Numbered from the stretch's first letter, positions 7,165 through 15,039 are shown. The stretch is DNA of 17,770 bases from Candidatus Aegiribacteria sp. (GCA_021107345.1 JAIOSX010000109.1:1-17770), one strand, 5' to 3'. Program-made: numbers and translations. Notes: generated by a model not told the origin, from the sequence alone.

Positions 7165-8556
7165 CTAATTTGCCCAGGGGTTGGATCTGACGAAATCCCA
7201 GGTGGGCTCATCCAGAAGATCGACTTCCCGTTCATCAATCTGAATCGTTCCAAGTTCTGAACGTTTCCAGAACATTATAACGGAGACTCGGTCATTACTT
7301 CCGGCAATGGCTCCGTCAGCACGGCTGGGGAATCTCATCGGATGAGAAAAGTAAACTTCTACCCTTGAGGTTTCAGGGTCGGCCGTTGTATAACCTACGA
7401 ATTTCATGGTTTGAACAAGTACGGAATCCCCCCTGGTTCTGGACGTTTGACCATCAGGGTTCTCATAGAAGATGTATGTCGTATCGGGAATTACTTCAAA
7501 CACGTACTCTCCGCCAATGGGATCGATCAGTTCATCGATGGAGAATTCAAGGTTCTCGGGCTGTTTAGGAATAATTACTAAAGGATATCTTTGAGCGAGG
7601 TAAGCTGCTTCCTCTTCGGCCATACGGATCAGGTTGGCTCTTGAGGCCTGAAGTCTTCTCATAGTACCGTACTCTGGAAAACTGTATACGAATTGTGTTT
7701 CGGACCAGTCCGGTTCCATGAACATGGAGTCGGGGTAATCCTTTTCAACGAATCCTCCGACAATACCACCATGTCTCTCGATATTGGGACAGGATAATGC
7801 GAATTGTGTTCCAAGTGCAAGTTTCGCGTCATATATGTAAACAGAGTCGTAATATCCCACTGCCCAGATCGATGGACATACTGCTGCTACGATAGATGAG
7901 ACGGAGTCCCTCCTGGCAGGTGCAATAATATCATTGAAGTTCTGAAGAGTAGAAGTCGTGTAGACAATGAAAGCAGCTACTTCTACTTCAGTGTCTATAA
8001 GGGATTGCGCGTTGAAACCCAGGGAATCGTCAAAGTATTCTCCAAGGGTCATGATATCTTCGTCATCATCTTCTTCAATGATTGAATGCTCAAGGATATA
8101 CTCTTCCCGGAGAGTTACAAGGGAATCAATCGAGAAACCCAGGGTGTTCTCATGATTGCTTATTACACGTTCGATGTCCGAATGCGCATTTTGCAGCGAA
8201 TCGAGTTCATCTTCTATTCCCTGGACAGCGGTAGCGTTCCACAGATTATTCCATTCATCGGGGATAAGAACCCGATTGGTGTTGCCGTTCCTGAATGAAA
8301 CTGTGATGCTGTCATTACTTATCGAGGTATCGAAGTAACCGTTTTCTTTTGCATATGATAGGAGGCTGTCAAGATCAGGGGCCGGAATTCCCTCCATCTC
8401 AAACATGTGCTGAATATTTGCTTCAGCAAGTGTTCGTATCTGTGATTGGCAGAATCCTCTGGGAACCCTGTATGTCTCGACTCTCTGATGAATCCTGAAA
8501 ATCAAAAAAGCTGCCAGTAGTACAATCAGAATTCTCACAAGAATCTTTGATCTCAT
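7165..8556 (-). CDS. Unrecognised membrane-anchored extracytoplasmic protein with paired cysteine motifs
   Basis: The 463-residue product starts at the ATG at 8556, with GGAGG 8 nt upstream. One N-terminal hydrophobic helix (about 7-21, ILVRILIVLLAAFLIF) anchors a long acidic soluble part. Right after the anchor is GFCQSQIRTLAEANIQHMF (from about 34), followed by a PAPDLDSLLSYAKENGYF tract. In many pseudopilin-like secreted proteins a Cys then an alanine-rich helix then a P..L..L....GY unit looks like this. At about 225-265 are two CP motifs, AVCPSIWAVGYYDSVYIYD and ALSCPNIERHGGIVGGF, which look like a Cys-paired beta cassette. Residues about 150-160 form an acidic run (EEDDDED). It lacks the prepilin GFTLIE cleavage site, so it is not a normal pilin. 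I do not know its function. It lies between the ybbR-like gene and rpoZ. Confidence 0.7.
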   Translation of the reverse strand: MRSKILVRILIVLLAAFLIFRIHQRVETYRVPRGFCQSQIRTLAEANIQHMFEMEGIPAPDLDSLLSYAKENGYFDTSISNDSITVSFRNGNTNRVLIPDEWNNLWNATAVQGIEDELDSLQNAHSDIERVISNHENTLGFSIDSLVTLREEYILEHSIIEEDDDEDIMTLGEYFDDSLGFNAQSLIDTEVEVAAFIVYTTSTLQNFNDIIAPARRDSVSSIVAAVCPSIWAVGYYDSVYIYDAKLALGTQFALSCPNIERHGGIVGGFVEKDYPDSMFMEPDWSETQFVYSFPEYGTMRRLQASRANLIRMAEEEAAYLAQRYPLVIIPKQPENLEFSIDELIDPIGGEYVFEVIPDTTYIFYENPDGQTSRTRGDSVLVQTMKFVGYTTADPETSRVEVYFSHPMRFPSRADGAIAGSNDRVSVIMFWKRSELGTIQIDEREVDLLDEPTWDFVRSNPWAN

Positions 8557-8649
8557 AGATTATTCCTCCACAAAAAACAGTTTTTTCATTATTTGACTAT
8601 GCTACCCCGTAAACATCATTCTTAATCTACCCATCTTGTTTCATATCTG

Positions 8650-9339
8650 TCAATACATGATTTTCTGTTCTAATAGAATTACCACCTCTACAGGTGGAAC
8701 AAGTCCGGCTGAAACAGATGAAGGACTTATATAAACAACACCTTCAGGCTTTGCAATGGCTGCTCTTACATCATCCAATCCTGGATCAATGGGAACGGTA
8801 TAGCAGCTGTCTAATCGATTTATAATCGATTCGGCACCTTCCACCTCAACCGTTGAATTTGATGATACCGACCAGTAATACCGCTCAGGTATACCGGCAG
8901 AGGAGGTTATTGCCACGGGAAGATGCCTGACGGTATTTCTGTCTATAGTGAATTCAATGTTTCCTGGAATGAATTCCACTGCTGAAAGGCTGGAATACCT
9001 GTCTCCTCTGAACACAATACTATTTCCGGTAAGCTCTCGGGATACGATGACAGGGAAAACCTGATTCTGACTGCTTATAGCTATGTTAATCTGAACGGAT
9101 TCAGGATTTCGCGTTATCTGATCGCGAAGCACACCGATTCCCCTGCCTGTGAAAGTTACATTAACCGAATCACGGCCCAGACCACTGAGTACGATTAAAT
9201 CCGGCGAAACGGACGGCGGGGAAAGCGGCAGAGTGTCATTGATCTCAAAGAGGTTCTCATCCATTGAGATCACCCATAGCATAAAGGATACTATAAAAGC
9301 CACTATCCATTGCCAGAGACCTGTCTGATTCCATGTCAT
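8650..9339 (-). CDS. YbbR-like domain protein (CdaR-type)
   Basis: This 229-residue protein has an N-terminal membrane helix (about 9-25, LWQWIVAFIVSFMLWVI) followed by YbbR-style beta repeats. The first runs at about 32-115 (PDLIVLSGLGRDSVNVTFTG, then VSRELTG and VEFIPGNIEFTIDR). The second runs at about 117-200 (RHLPVAITSSAGIPERYYWS, with VEVEGAESIINRL). The opening WxxA...S..LW plus repeated P..V.V.G pattern is typical of YbbR proteins, which in Firmicutes regulate the diadenylate cyclase CdaA. No cdaA is next door here, so a c-di-AMP link is only possible by analogy. The ribosome site is weak (GAAGAA). A 6-bp inverted repeat lies just upstream (9354-9375). Confidence 0.7.
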   Translation of the reverse strand: MTWNQTGLWQWIVAFIVSFMLWVISMDENLFEINDTLPLSPPSVSPDLIVLSGLGRDSVNVTFTGRGIGVLRDQITRNPESVQINIAISSQNQVFPVIVSRELTGNSIVFRGDRYSSLSAVEFIPGNIEFTIDRNTVRHLPVAITSSAGIPERYYWSVSSNSTVEVEGAESIINRLDSCYTVPIDPGLDDVRAAIAKPEGVVYISPSSVSAGLVPPVEVVILLEQKIMY

Positions 9340-9353
9340 TATATTCTTCGATC

Positions 9354-9375
9354 TGTCATCAGGATACCCATGACA
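9354..9375. promoter_or_regulatory. Inverted repeat in the DUF3467-ybbR gap
   Basis: TGTCAT (9354-9359) and ATGACA (9370-9375) form a perfect 6-bp inverted repeat with a 10-nt spacer, 15 nt upstream of the ybbR-like start. It could be an RNA hairpin or a protein site. No T-run follows it, so it is not an intrinsic terminator. Confidence 0.25.
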
Positions 9376-9397
9376 CTAGTTCTGTCTGTTCTTCCTT

Positions 9398-9700
9398 TCA
9401 TTCTCCTGCCGGGTTCTGGAATCCGAATGTATTCAGGCCATCGATATCCAGTTTTCCGAATTTTCCTTCGTACGATTCTATCTGGGTTTGCAGTGTCTTT
9501 ACAAGAGCTTTCATTCTATGGGGTGATATTATCACCCTTGATTTCAGTTTTGCGCCCTGTACTCCTGGAACTATTCTGGCAAAATCAAGGACAAATTCGG
9601 CTCTGGAGGCTGCAACAAAAAAGACATTGCTGTATACTCCATCAGTATCAGAAGAGTCGGCGTTGATTTGAGGTGGCTGTTTTATCATCTTAGGTTTCAC
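9398..9700 (-). CDS. DUF3467 family protein
   Basis: A 100-residue protein starting at the GTG at 9700; AAGGAG lies 5 nt upstream. The DUF3467 pattern is clear. GVYSNVFFVAASRAEFVLDFAR (from about 21; family: YxNxxxxxxxxxEFxxDFxx) is followed by VPGVQGAKLKSRVIISPHRM (about 44-63) and then LVKTLQTQIESYEGKFGKLD. Members are small soluble proteins widespread in bacteria and some archaea with no established function. It is divergent from rfaE1, with a 53-65 bp shared control region, and heads the minus-strand run. Confidence 0.8.
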   Translation of the reverse strand: MKPKMIKQPPQINADSSDTDGVYSNVFFVAASRAEFVLDFARIVPGVQGAKLKSRVIISPHRMKALVKTLQTQIESYEGKFGKLDIDGLNTFGFQNPAGE

Positions 9701-9713
9701 GGCTGCTCCTTAT

Positions 9714-9741
9714 TACCGGTTGCCGGTACATTAGTTATACA
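9714..9741. promoter_or_regulatory. Shared control region between DUF3467 gene and rfaE1, with a palindrome
   Basis: The divergent spacer contains a 6-bp perfect palindrome, TACCGG-TTG-CCGGTA (9714-9728). It overlaps a candidate plus-strand promoter: TTACCG at 9713-9718, 17-nt spacing, then TATACA at 9736-9741. On the minus strand TATAAC overlaps the same AT-rich patch. A protein bound to the palindrome would block the plus-strand -35 box. The boxes are only moderate, so this is a proposal. Confidence 0.35.
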
Positions 9742-9765
9742 CGAAATTTCCGGATGGAGGAATTC

Positions 9766-10782
9766 TTGATACCAGAAAACAATATTGAAAACATACTCGA
9801 TAACCTGCGGGGGAAAAGGGTACTGGTTGCAGGCGATCTTATCCTTGATCACTATATCGAAGGTAAAGTTGACAGGATCTCTCCCGAAGCTCCCGTTCCC
9901 ATAGTATCTCTTGAAAGAACGGAAGAAAAATGGGTGCCGGGTGGAGCCGCCAATGTTGCGAGGAATATCTTCTCTCTGGGCGGTATTCCTCTCATGGCCG
10001 GAGCGGTGGGGGACGACAGCGAAGGCAGACTGCTTGTGGATCTACTCGAGAAGGAAGGTATAAACACTGATGCCGTTATCCTCGATTCGAGTCGGCCCAC
10101 AACATCAAAAACAAGGATTATGTCCGGCGGACATCAGCTTATCAGGCTTGACAGAGAGGTTACGGAACCTGTTTCCGGGAAGACGCAAAATACGATATCC
10201 TCTAGGGTTGAGCGGATTATAGGTGAACTGGATGCCATAGTTCTTGAGGATTACAATAAAGGTGTGCTTACTCCCGGTCTGATATCCGGAATTCTATCTG
10301 TTTCCCTGAGAGAGAATGTTCCGGTGGCGGTGGACCCAAAATTCATGAATTTTTTCGAGTTTCACGGATGTACTCTTTTCAAGCCGAACAGACTGGAAAC
10401 GTCCCGTGCCCTTGGAATGGAAATAAAGACTGTCGATGATGCAATTGAAGCTGGTGATCAACTTCTTGACAGGCTTTCGGCCGGTTCGGTTCTAATAACC
10501 CTGGGCGGAGACGGAAGTGTACTCTGCAGGAAAGACATCGAACCATTTTACAGACCCGCTGCAGCAAGACATGTCTTTGATGTTTCGGGTGCCGGCGATA
10601 CGGTCATTGCTGTTATGGCCCTCTCTATTGCTGCAGGGCTGCCTCTTGATGACGGTGTTAGAATATCAAGTTTTGCGGCAGCAGCAACCTGCGCAGAACC
10701 TGGAGTTTATGCGGTCTCACCGTCTGACATAGTTAAGGAGGTGGACCGCTATTCAAGAAGAAAGGATACTGACCAGAGCTGA
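9766..10782 (+). CDS. rfaE1: D-glycero-beta-D-manno-heptose-7-phosphate kinase (RfaE/HldE domain I)
   Basis: A PfkB/ribokinase-type kinase of about 338 residues. Near the N-terminus it has VLVAGDLILDHYIEGKVDRI, then PEAPVPIV and the sugar-binding WVPGGAANVARNIFSLGG, as in HldE domain I. Near the C-terminus it has the anion-hole/catalytic DVSGAGDTVIAVMALSIAAG. It phosphorylates D-glycero-D-manno-heptose-7-phosphate at C1 for ADP-heptose, the LPS inner-core sugar donor. Start choice: the ATG at 9754 has no ribosome site. The GGAGG inside that ATG's own codons lies 5 nt before the in-frame TTG at 9766, so TTG is the better start; the ATG version would add four residues. The 3' end overlaps rfaE2 by 32 nt in another frame. 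Confidence 0.9.
   Translation: MIPENNIENILDNLRGKRVLVAGDLILDHYIEGKVDRISPEAPVPIVSLERTEEKWVPGGAANVARNIFSLGGIPLMAGAVGDDSEGRLLVDLLEKEGINTDAVILDSSRPTTSKTRIMSGGHQLIRLDREVTEPVSGKTQNTISSRVERIIGELDAIVLEDYNKGVLTPGLISGILSVSLRENVPVAVDPKFMNFFEFHGCTLFKPNRLETSRALGMEIKTVDDAIEAGDQLLDRLSAGSVLITLGGDGSVLCRKDIEPFYRPAAARHVFDVSGAGDTVIAVMALSIAAGLPLDDGVRISSFAAAATCAEPGVYAVSPSDIVKEVDRYSRRKDTDQS
10735..10743 (+). promoter_or_regulatory. Near-perfect Shine-Dalgarno for rfaE2, inside rfaE1
   Basis: TAAGGAGGTG, spanning 10734-10743, is almost the full complement of the 16S 3' tail. It sits within rfaE1 codons (KEV). Seven bases later comes ATT at 10751-10753 in the rfaE2 frame. It decides the rfaE2 start, because no ATG, GTG or TTG exists in that frame between the upstream stop (TAG, about 10731-10733) and the active-site motif. 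Confidence 0.65.
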
Positions 10783-11233
10783 GGCGGAAGCACTTAGCAC
10801 TAAACTACGCTCCGAGGGTTGTACGATAGTTTTCACAAACGGCTGCTTTGATATCCTGCATCCGGGTCATGTACATATATTAAGAACAGCACGTTCATTC
10901 GGGGATTACCTGTTTGTAGGGATAAATACCGATGGTTCCGTAACAAAGCTCAAGGGCAGTGACAGGCCTGTTAACGATCTGCCATCACGCATGCAACTTA
11001 TGGCAGAACTCAGATCGGTGGATTATATAGTACCTTTTGATGAGGACACACCGCTTCAGCTTATAAATGAGATAAAACCTGATGTTCTTGTGAAGGGTGG
11101 GGATTACGAGGTGGTATCCGTCGTCGGGGCGGATATTGTTATCTCCTGCGGAGGCCGGGTTGAAATAGTTCCGCTTCTTGAGGGGTATTCAACCACCGGA
11201 ATCATCAGTGCCCTTAACTGTCATGAAGAATAG
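10751..11233 (+). CDS. rfaE2: D-glycero-beta-D-manno-heptose 1-phosphate adenylyltransferase (RfaE/HldE domain II), probable ATT start
   Basis: From ATT at 10751 the product is 160 residues, the usual size for stand-alone RfaE2. It begins (M)IQEERILTRAEAEALSTKL and then carries the nucleotidyltransferase motif TNGCFDILHPGHVHIL (HxGH class, about 27-42). GINTDGSVTKLKG, DRPVNDLPSRMQLMAELRSV, KPDVLVKGGDY and the family ending EGYSTTGII follow. It transfers AMP from ATP to heptose-1-phosphate, giving ADP-heptose. The first ATG in frame (10991) lies beyond the active site and cannot be the start. ATT behind TAAGGAGGTG gives the expected N-terminus. The alternative is a +1 shift out of rfaE1 near 10755-10770, giving a fused HldE-like protein. 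Enzyme identity is firm; the start is inferred. Confidence 0.88.
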   Translation: MQEERILTRAEAEALSTKLRSEGCTIVFTNGCFDILHPGHVHILRTARSFGDYLFVGINTDGSVTKLKGSDRPVNDLPSRMQLMAELRSVDYIVPFDEDTPLQLINEIKPDVLVKGGDYEVVSVVGADIVISCGGRVEIVPLLEGYSTTGIISALNCHEE

Positions 11234-11239
11234 ACCGCC

Positions 11240-11268
11240 TTGACCTCAACCCTGTGCTGGAGTAGAAA
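11240..11268 (+). promoter_or_regulatory. Candidate promoter for the hppA operon
   Basis: TTGACC (11240-11245), a 17-nt spacer and TAGAAA (11263-11268) match the sigma-70 layout at five of six and four of six positions. They lie in the 102-nt gap between rfaE2 and hppA. No terminator is visible in that gap, so read-through from rfaE2 is also possible. Confidence 0.4.
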
Positions 11269-11335
11269 AGGCACATTCTCAGGAATATAATAAACAAATA
11301 ATGTTAGTATTACTCAATGAATTAAAGGAGTATAA

Positions 11336-13405
11336 ATGACTGCTTCCCAGATAGTATTCCGGTACCTGGGACTCTTTGTGGCAGTGCTGACCGGTCTTGT
11401 GGCTGTCCTCAGGTATAAGAACCTGAAGAATGAACCCAGCGGGAATGATAAAATGATTCATCTGGCCGGCCTGATCCATTCCGGCGCCATGACCTACCTG
11501 AAAACGCAGTACCGCATCCTGCTGATCTTTGTTGCTATTGTCACGATAGCGCTGTTTTTCGGTATCGACCCGGGAACTGCAATTGCATTCGTATGCGGTG
11601 CGGGATTCAGCATGATCGCCGGTTACATTGGTATGAACGCTGCGACAATCGGTAATGTAAGGACCACCGATGCCGCAAGGAACAGCCTTTCAAAGGCTTT
11701 GTCCGTGGCTTTCAAAAGCGGGAGCGTTATGGGGCTGGCGGTTGCTATGCTTGGACTTCTTGGAGTTTCGGTATTCTACCTCCTTTACAGCAACATCGTT
11801 CCTGCGAAGGAATTACTTGAATCAATACTGGGTACTGTATCACTTAAGAATATTGCGGGTTTCGGTATGGGTGCCAGTTCCATAGCCCTTTTCGCCAGAG
11901 TAGGCGGAGGAATATTCACCAAGAGTGCTGATGTGGGAGCTGACCTTGTAGGGAAGTTGGAAGCCGGAATACCGGAGGATGATCCCCGCAACCCGGCGGT
12001 TATCGCCGATAACGTGGGTGATAATGTCGGGGATGTTGCCGGAATGGGTGCTGACCTTTTCGAATCCTTTGTTGGCAGCATTATCGCAGCAATCGTACTT
12101 GCTTTCGGGTTCAGCCTGACCGGGATTCCAGCCGGACTGATTCCAGCAGGTTCCGGTGCCTCTTTACAAACACTGATCGCTTTGCCGATAGTCCTGGCCG
12201 CACTCGGTACACTCGCCAGTATTGCAGGAGTTCTTTCGGTGAAGGTGCTCAGCCGCAAGGGAAGTCCTGCTACGGTTCTCAGGAATTCAACTTTCATAAG
12301 CACCGGTCTGTCAATTGCTCTGGCTCTGGGAGCAATACTTTTCTTCCAGGTCAGCATTGGTGTTTTCTGGGCTATCATCTGCGGTGTTGTTTCGGGAACT
12401 GCAATAGGTCTGATTACGGAATACTATACAAGCCGTGGACCTGTCATGAGAATAGCCCGGAGTACTAAAACGGGCCCTGCAACCTGTATAATAGAGGGAA
12501 TAGCCGTTGGCATGGAATCAACCATTTTTCCGATCCTGTTCATAGCGGCGGCGATTATGATAAGCCATCACTTTGCCGGCTTGTACGGAATTGCTCTGGC
12601 TGCCCTTGGTATGCTGATGAACGTTGGAATGACCATGTCTGTTGATGCCTATGGACCTGTGGCCGACAATGCGGGCGGTATAGCTGAAATGGCAGAGCTT
12701 CCGGGGGAAGTAAGGAAGAAAACCGATAAGCTTGACTCTCTCGGTAATACAACTGCAGCTATGGGCAAGGGTTTTGCGATTGGTTCGGCTGCCCTTACAG
12801 CTCTCGCTCTGTTCAGCGCTTACGCTGCCTCAACCGGGTTGCACGCTATTGATCTCCTTAAATCGAATGTTGTGGCCGGTCTCCTGTTCGGAGCCCTGCT
12901 GCCGTACATATTCGCCTCGATGACGCTCCGGGCCGTAGGCCGTACTGCTATGGATATGGTTGAAGAAGTGCGCAGGCAATTCCGTGATATCAAGGGGCTC
13001 ATGGAGAAAGAAACTGAACCGGATACTCAGAAGTGTGTAGAAATAGCCACAGAGGGCGCACTTAAAGAAATGATACTGCCGGGTGTCCTTGCCATTGTTA
13101 TTCCAGTTGTCATTTTCTTCGCATTCGGTGAAAATGGTGCTGAAACCCTTGGGGGGGTTCTTGCAGGTGCCATTGCATCCGGGGTTCTTCTTGCTATTTA
13201 CATGTCCAATGCAGGCGGTGCATGGGATAATGCCAAGAAGTACATCGAAGAAGGCAATCTTGGAGGAAAGGGTTCCAGTGAGCATGCTGCAGCCGTTATT
13301 GGAGATACCGTGGGTGACCCTTTCAAAGACACCAGTGGCCCATCTCTGAATATCCTGATTAAACTTATGGCAATGGTATCACTTGTAATTTCACAGATAA
13401 AATGA
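11336..13405 (+). CDS. hppA: Membrane-bound ion-translocating pyrophosphatase (K+-dependent type)
   Basis: A 689-residue polytopic protein of normal family length, starting 5 nt after AAAGGAG. The pyrophosphate-binding loop is [20 protein letters not shown] then [20 protein letters not shown] (about 200-240). The second catalytic block is [20 protein letters not shown] (from about 436), and the third is [20 protein letters not shown] near the end. K+-independent enzymes have Lys in the GNTT(K)A context; here it reads [15 protein letters not shown], with Ala, which marks a K+-dependent enzyme. The semi-conserved glutamate sits early in [10 protein letters not shown], the position seen in Na+-pumping Thermotoga-type enzymes rather than plant H+-pumps. 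The enzyme splits cytosolic pyrophosphate and pumps Na+ and/or H+ outward. Followed after 14 nt by nfu. Ion choice is inferred from residues only. Confidence 0.95.
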   Translation: MTASQIVFRYLGLFVAVLTGLVAVLRYKNLKNEPSGNDKMIHLAGLIHSGAMTYLKTQYRILLIFVAIVTIALFFGIDPGTAIAFVCGAGFSMIAGYIGMNAATIGNVRTTDAARNSLSKALSVAFKSGSVMGLAVAMLGLLGVSVFYLLYSNIVPAKELLESILGTVSLKNIAGFGMGASSIALFARVGGGIFTKSADVGADLVGKLEAGIPEDDPRNPAVIADNVGDNVGDVAGMGADLFESFVGSIIAAIVLAFGFSLTGIPAGLIPAGSGASLQTLIALPIVLAALGTLASIAGVLSVKVLSRKGSPATVLRNSTFISTGLSIALALGAILFFQVSIGVFWAIICGVVSGTAIGLITEYYTSRGPVMRIARSTKTGPATCIIEGIAVGMESTIFPILFIAAAIMISHHFAGLYGIALAALGMLMNVGMTMSVDAYGPVADNAGGIAEMAELPGEVRKKTDKLDSLGNTTAAMGKGFAIGSAALTALALFSAYAASTGLHAIDLLKSNVVAGLLFGALLPYIFASMTLRAVGRTAMDMVEEVRRQFRDIKGLMEKETEPDTQKCVEIATEGALKEMILPGVLAIVIPVVIFFAFGENGAETLGGVLAGAIASGVLLAIYMSNAGGAWDNAKKYIEEGNLGGKGSSEHAAAVIGDTVGDPFKDTSGPSLNILIKLMAMVSLVISQIK

Positions 13406-13419
13406 CCGGAGGATAAGAG

Positions 13420-13665
13420 ATGACTGAGAATGTGCTTGAATTCAACGATGAGAACGTTAAAGCCGAAATCGAAAAGATAAGGCCTGTTCTGCAGAGGGAT
13501 GGTGGAGATATAGCATTCGTAGGTATCGAGGATAAAGTGGTTAAAGTAAAGCTTCAGGGTGCATGCTCAGGCTGCGCTATGGCCACCGTAACACTTCAGT
13601 GGACCGTTGAACGAAACCTGAAGTTGGTTTTCCCTGAGATAGAGAAGGTGGAAAACGTCCAGTAA
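13420..13665 (+). CDS. NifU/Nfu C-terminal-domain Fe-S scaffold protein
   Basis: This 81-residue protein is a stand-alone Nfu domain. It has [19 protein letters not shown] (about 19-37), then the [18 protein letters not shown] segment (about 47-64). The CxxC cysteines bind or transfer a [4Fe-4S] cluster between two subunits. There is no IscU-like or NfuA-like N-terminal domain. The ribosome site is GGAGG, 14 nt after the hppA stop. Its stop overlaps the probable start region of rsmB, so hppA-nfu-rsmB likely forms one operon. Confidence 0.88.
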   Translation: MTENVLEFNDENVKAEIEKIRPVLQRDGGDIAFVGIEDKVVKVKLQGACSGCAMATVTLQWTVERNLKLVFPEIEKVENVQ

Positions 13666-14869
13666 CGGATCCAATGATATTTCACCGCGCAAGGCCGTAA
13701 TTGAATCCCTTGCCGGTGGATATGAGAACTTGAACCTCAGTGGCAGAGATAGAGCATTTGCGCTCAAACTCCTGAGGGAGACAACAGTATGGCGGGCCAG
13801 GCTCGACAGATCACTGGCCCGGCTCTGTTCAAAACCTCTTGATGACCTTGACAGTGAGGTTCTCGCTGCATTGAGGATAGGAGCCGCACAGTTGATCATC
13901 CTCGGCACGCCTCCGCATGCGGCCGTTTCGGAAACTGTAAGTGCCCTTTCCGGTCACAGGGCGAAAGGCTATGTGAACGCGGTTCTCAGGAAGCTGGCCG
14001 GTGAGGGAGAGCCGGAAGTAGCCGGAGCCCCTCTGCATGAGATATGGTCTCACCCCGAATCACTCACCACAAGATGGATTTCAAGGTTTGGACGAGAAAA
14101 GACCGAGCAGCTCATGGAATGGAACAACAGTGTGCCGAATATAGGGGGCTGTCTTGATTGCCCCGAAGACGGCCTCGATAAAGGCCTGTACCTTGATGAT
14201 TACAGTATCTTTGAGAGAACCGGAGAGAATCCTCTTCAATCAATAACCGATAACGTTTACTTTCAGGATGAGGCAGCTGCAATTACAGGGAGAGCAGCCG
14301 CGGAGCTTGCCGCAGGGGGATCCGTGCTTGAGATTTCAGCAGCTCCGGGTGGCAAGACACACCATCTTCAGGCAGCTGCGGATTTCGTTATCTCCACTGA
14401 TTCATCCTTCTCAAGAATGCATAGATGGCAGGAGAACAGTGCCAGATTACGGTGGCGTAACAGCATTCCGGTTATTGCCGACGGAAGGATGCCGCCATTC
14501 AGAAGTGGTTTCGATATGGTTTTCATTGATGCCCCCTGCACGAATACCGGAGTATACCGAAGGCGCTGCGATGCCAGGTGGAAATGGTCGGATGAATATC
14601 TTGAAAATTCAGTTATTCTGCAGAAGGAACTCCTTCTGAATGCATGTGAGCTTGTTTTGCCCGGGGGTATTCTGATATACTCAACGTGCAGTCTGGAAGA
14701 AGAAGAAAACCGTTTGCAGGTTGAAATGTTCGAAAGAAGCAGGGATTGTTTCCATCGAATATCTATTCCCGGACCCTGTGAGCTTGTCAGGGACGGCATG
14801 ATTTGCATATTTCCCTGTGATCACCGGATAGACGGTATGTTTGCTGCAGCCTGGAGGAGAGATCAGTAG
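13655..14869 (+). CDS. rsmB: 16S rRNA (cytosine-967-C5)-methyltransferase RsmB, probable non-canonical start
   Basis: The protein has the RsmB layout: a NusB-like helical N-domain (to about 150) and a Rossmann m5C methyltransferase domain. Motifs are EISAAPGGKTHHLQ (SAM site), IDAPCTNTGVYRRR (motif IV, Cys after DAP) and LIYSTCSLEEEENR (motif VI TC, the catalytic Cys). It methylates C967 of 16S rRNA. The nearest standard start in frame is TTG at 13730, but it cuts off the first NusB helix. The in-frame sequence PRKAVIESLAGGYENLNLSG lies upstream of or across that codon and looks genuine. The frame is open back to a TAG at about 13639; within it, ACG at 13655 follows AGAAGG by 6 nt and overlaps the nfu stop, giving 404 residues. 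A start at TTG would give 379. Enzyme call firm, start uncertain. Confidence 0.85.
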   Translation, partial: TSSNGSNDISPRKAVIESLAGGYENLNLSGRDRAFALKLLRETTVWRARLDRSLARLCSKPLDDLDSEVLAALRIGAAQLIILGTPPHAAVSETVSALSGHRAKGYVNAVLRKLAGEGEPEVAGAPLHEIWSHPESLTTRWISRFGREKTEQLMEWNNSVPNIGGCLDCPEDGLDKGLYLDDYSIFERTGENPLQSITDNVYFQDEAAAITGRAAAELAAGGSVLEISAAPGGKTHHLQAAADFVISTDSSFSRMHRWQENSARLRWRNSIPVIADGRMPPFRSGFDMVFIDAPCTNTGVYRRRCDARWKWSDEYLENSVILQKELLLNACELVLPGGILIYSTCSLEEEENRLQVEMFERSRDCFHRISIPGPCELVRDGMICIFPCDHRIDGMFAAAWRRDQ

Positions 14870-15039
14870 TAAATCCACAAGCAGTGGCAGCAGCTGACAG
14901 TATTATCATTACGCCATTGTACAAAGCAGAAGTATGGTCAATTCAGGGGAGAAACGGGGAAACATTGGAACGATAGAGCAGCATTGGGAGAGGTTCCCCG
15001 GACAACGGAAAATCCGATTTTCTGTTGCTTAAGGAAAAA
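14870..15039 (+). other. 170-nt spacer between rsmB and the DUF4203-like gene
   Basis: No gene is seen here. A near-palindrome GAAAATC-C-GATTTTC lies at 15008-15022, just upstream of the next start; its 1-nt spacer rules out a hairpin loop but would suit a DNA-binding site. A loose GGGGAA/TTCCCC pair is also present around 14956-15000. No convincing promoter or terminator was found. Confidence 0.3.

Noticed and set aside
8568..8588. AAAAAAC/GTTTTTT inverted repeat as a terminator
   Set aside because: It is A/T only with a 1-nt loop and lies between a start codon region and its upstream gene; not a stable hairpin.
10991..11233. rfaE2 starting at ATG 10991
   Set aside because: Would lack the nucleotide-binding TNGCFD/HPGH motif, which is present in frame upstream.
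11785..12378. 197-codon minus-strand frame
   Set aside because: Antisense to hppA; proline/alanine/serine-rich composition typical of a mirror of a glycine/alanine-rich membrane protein.
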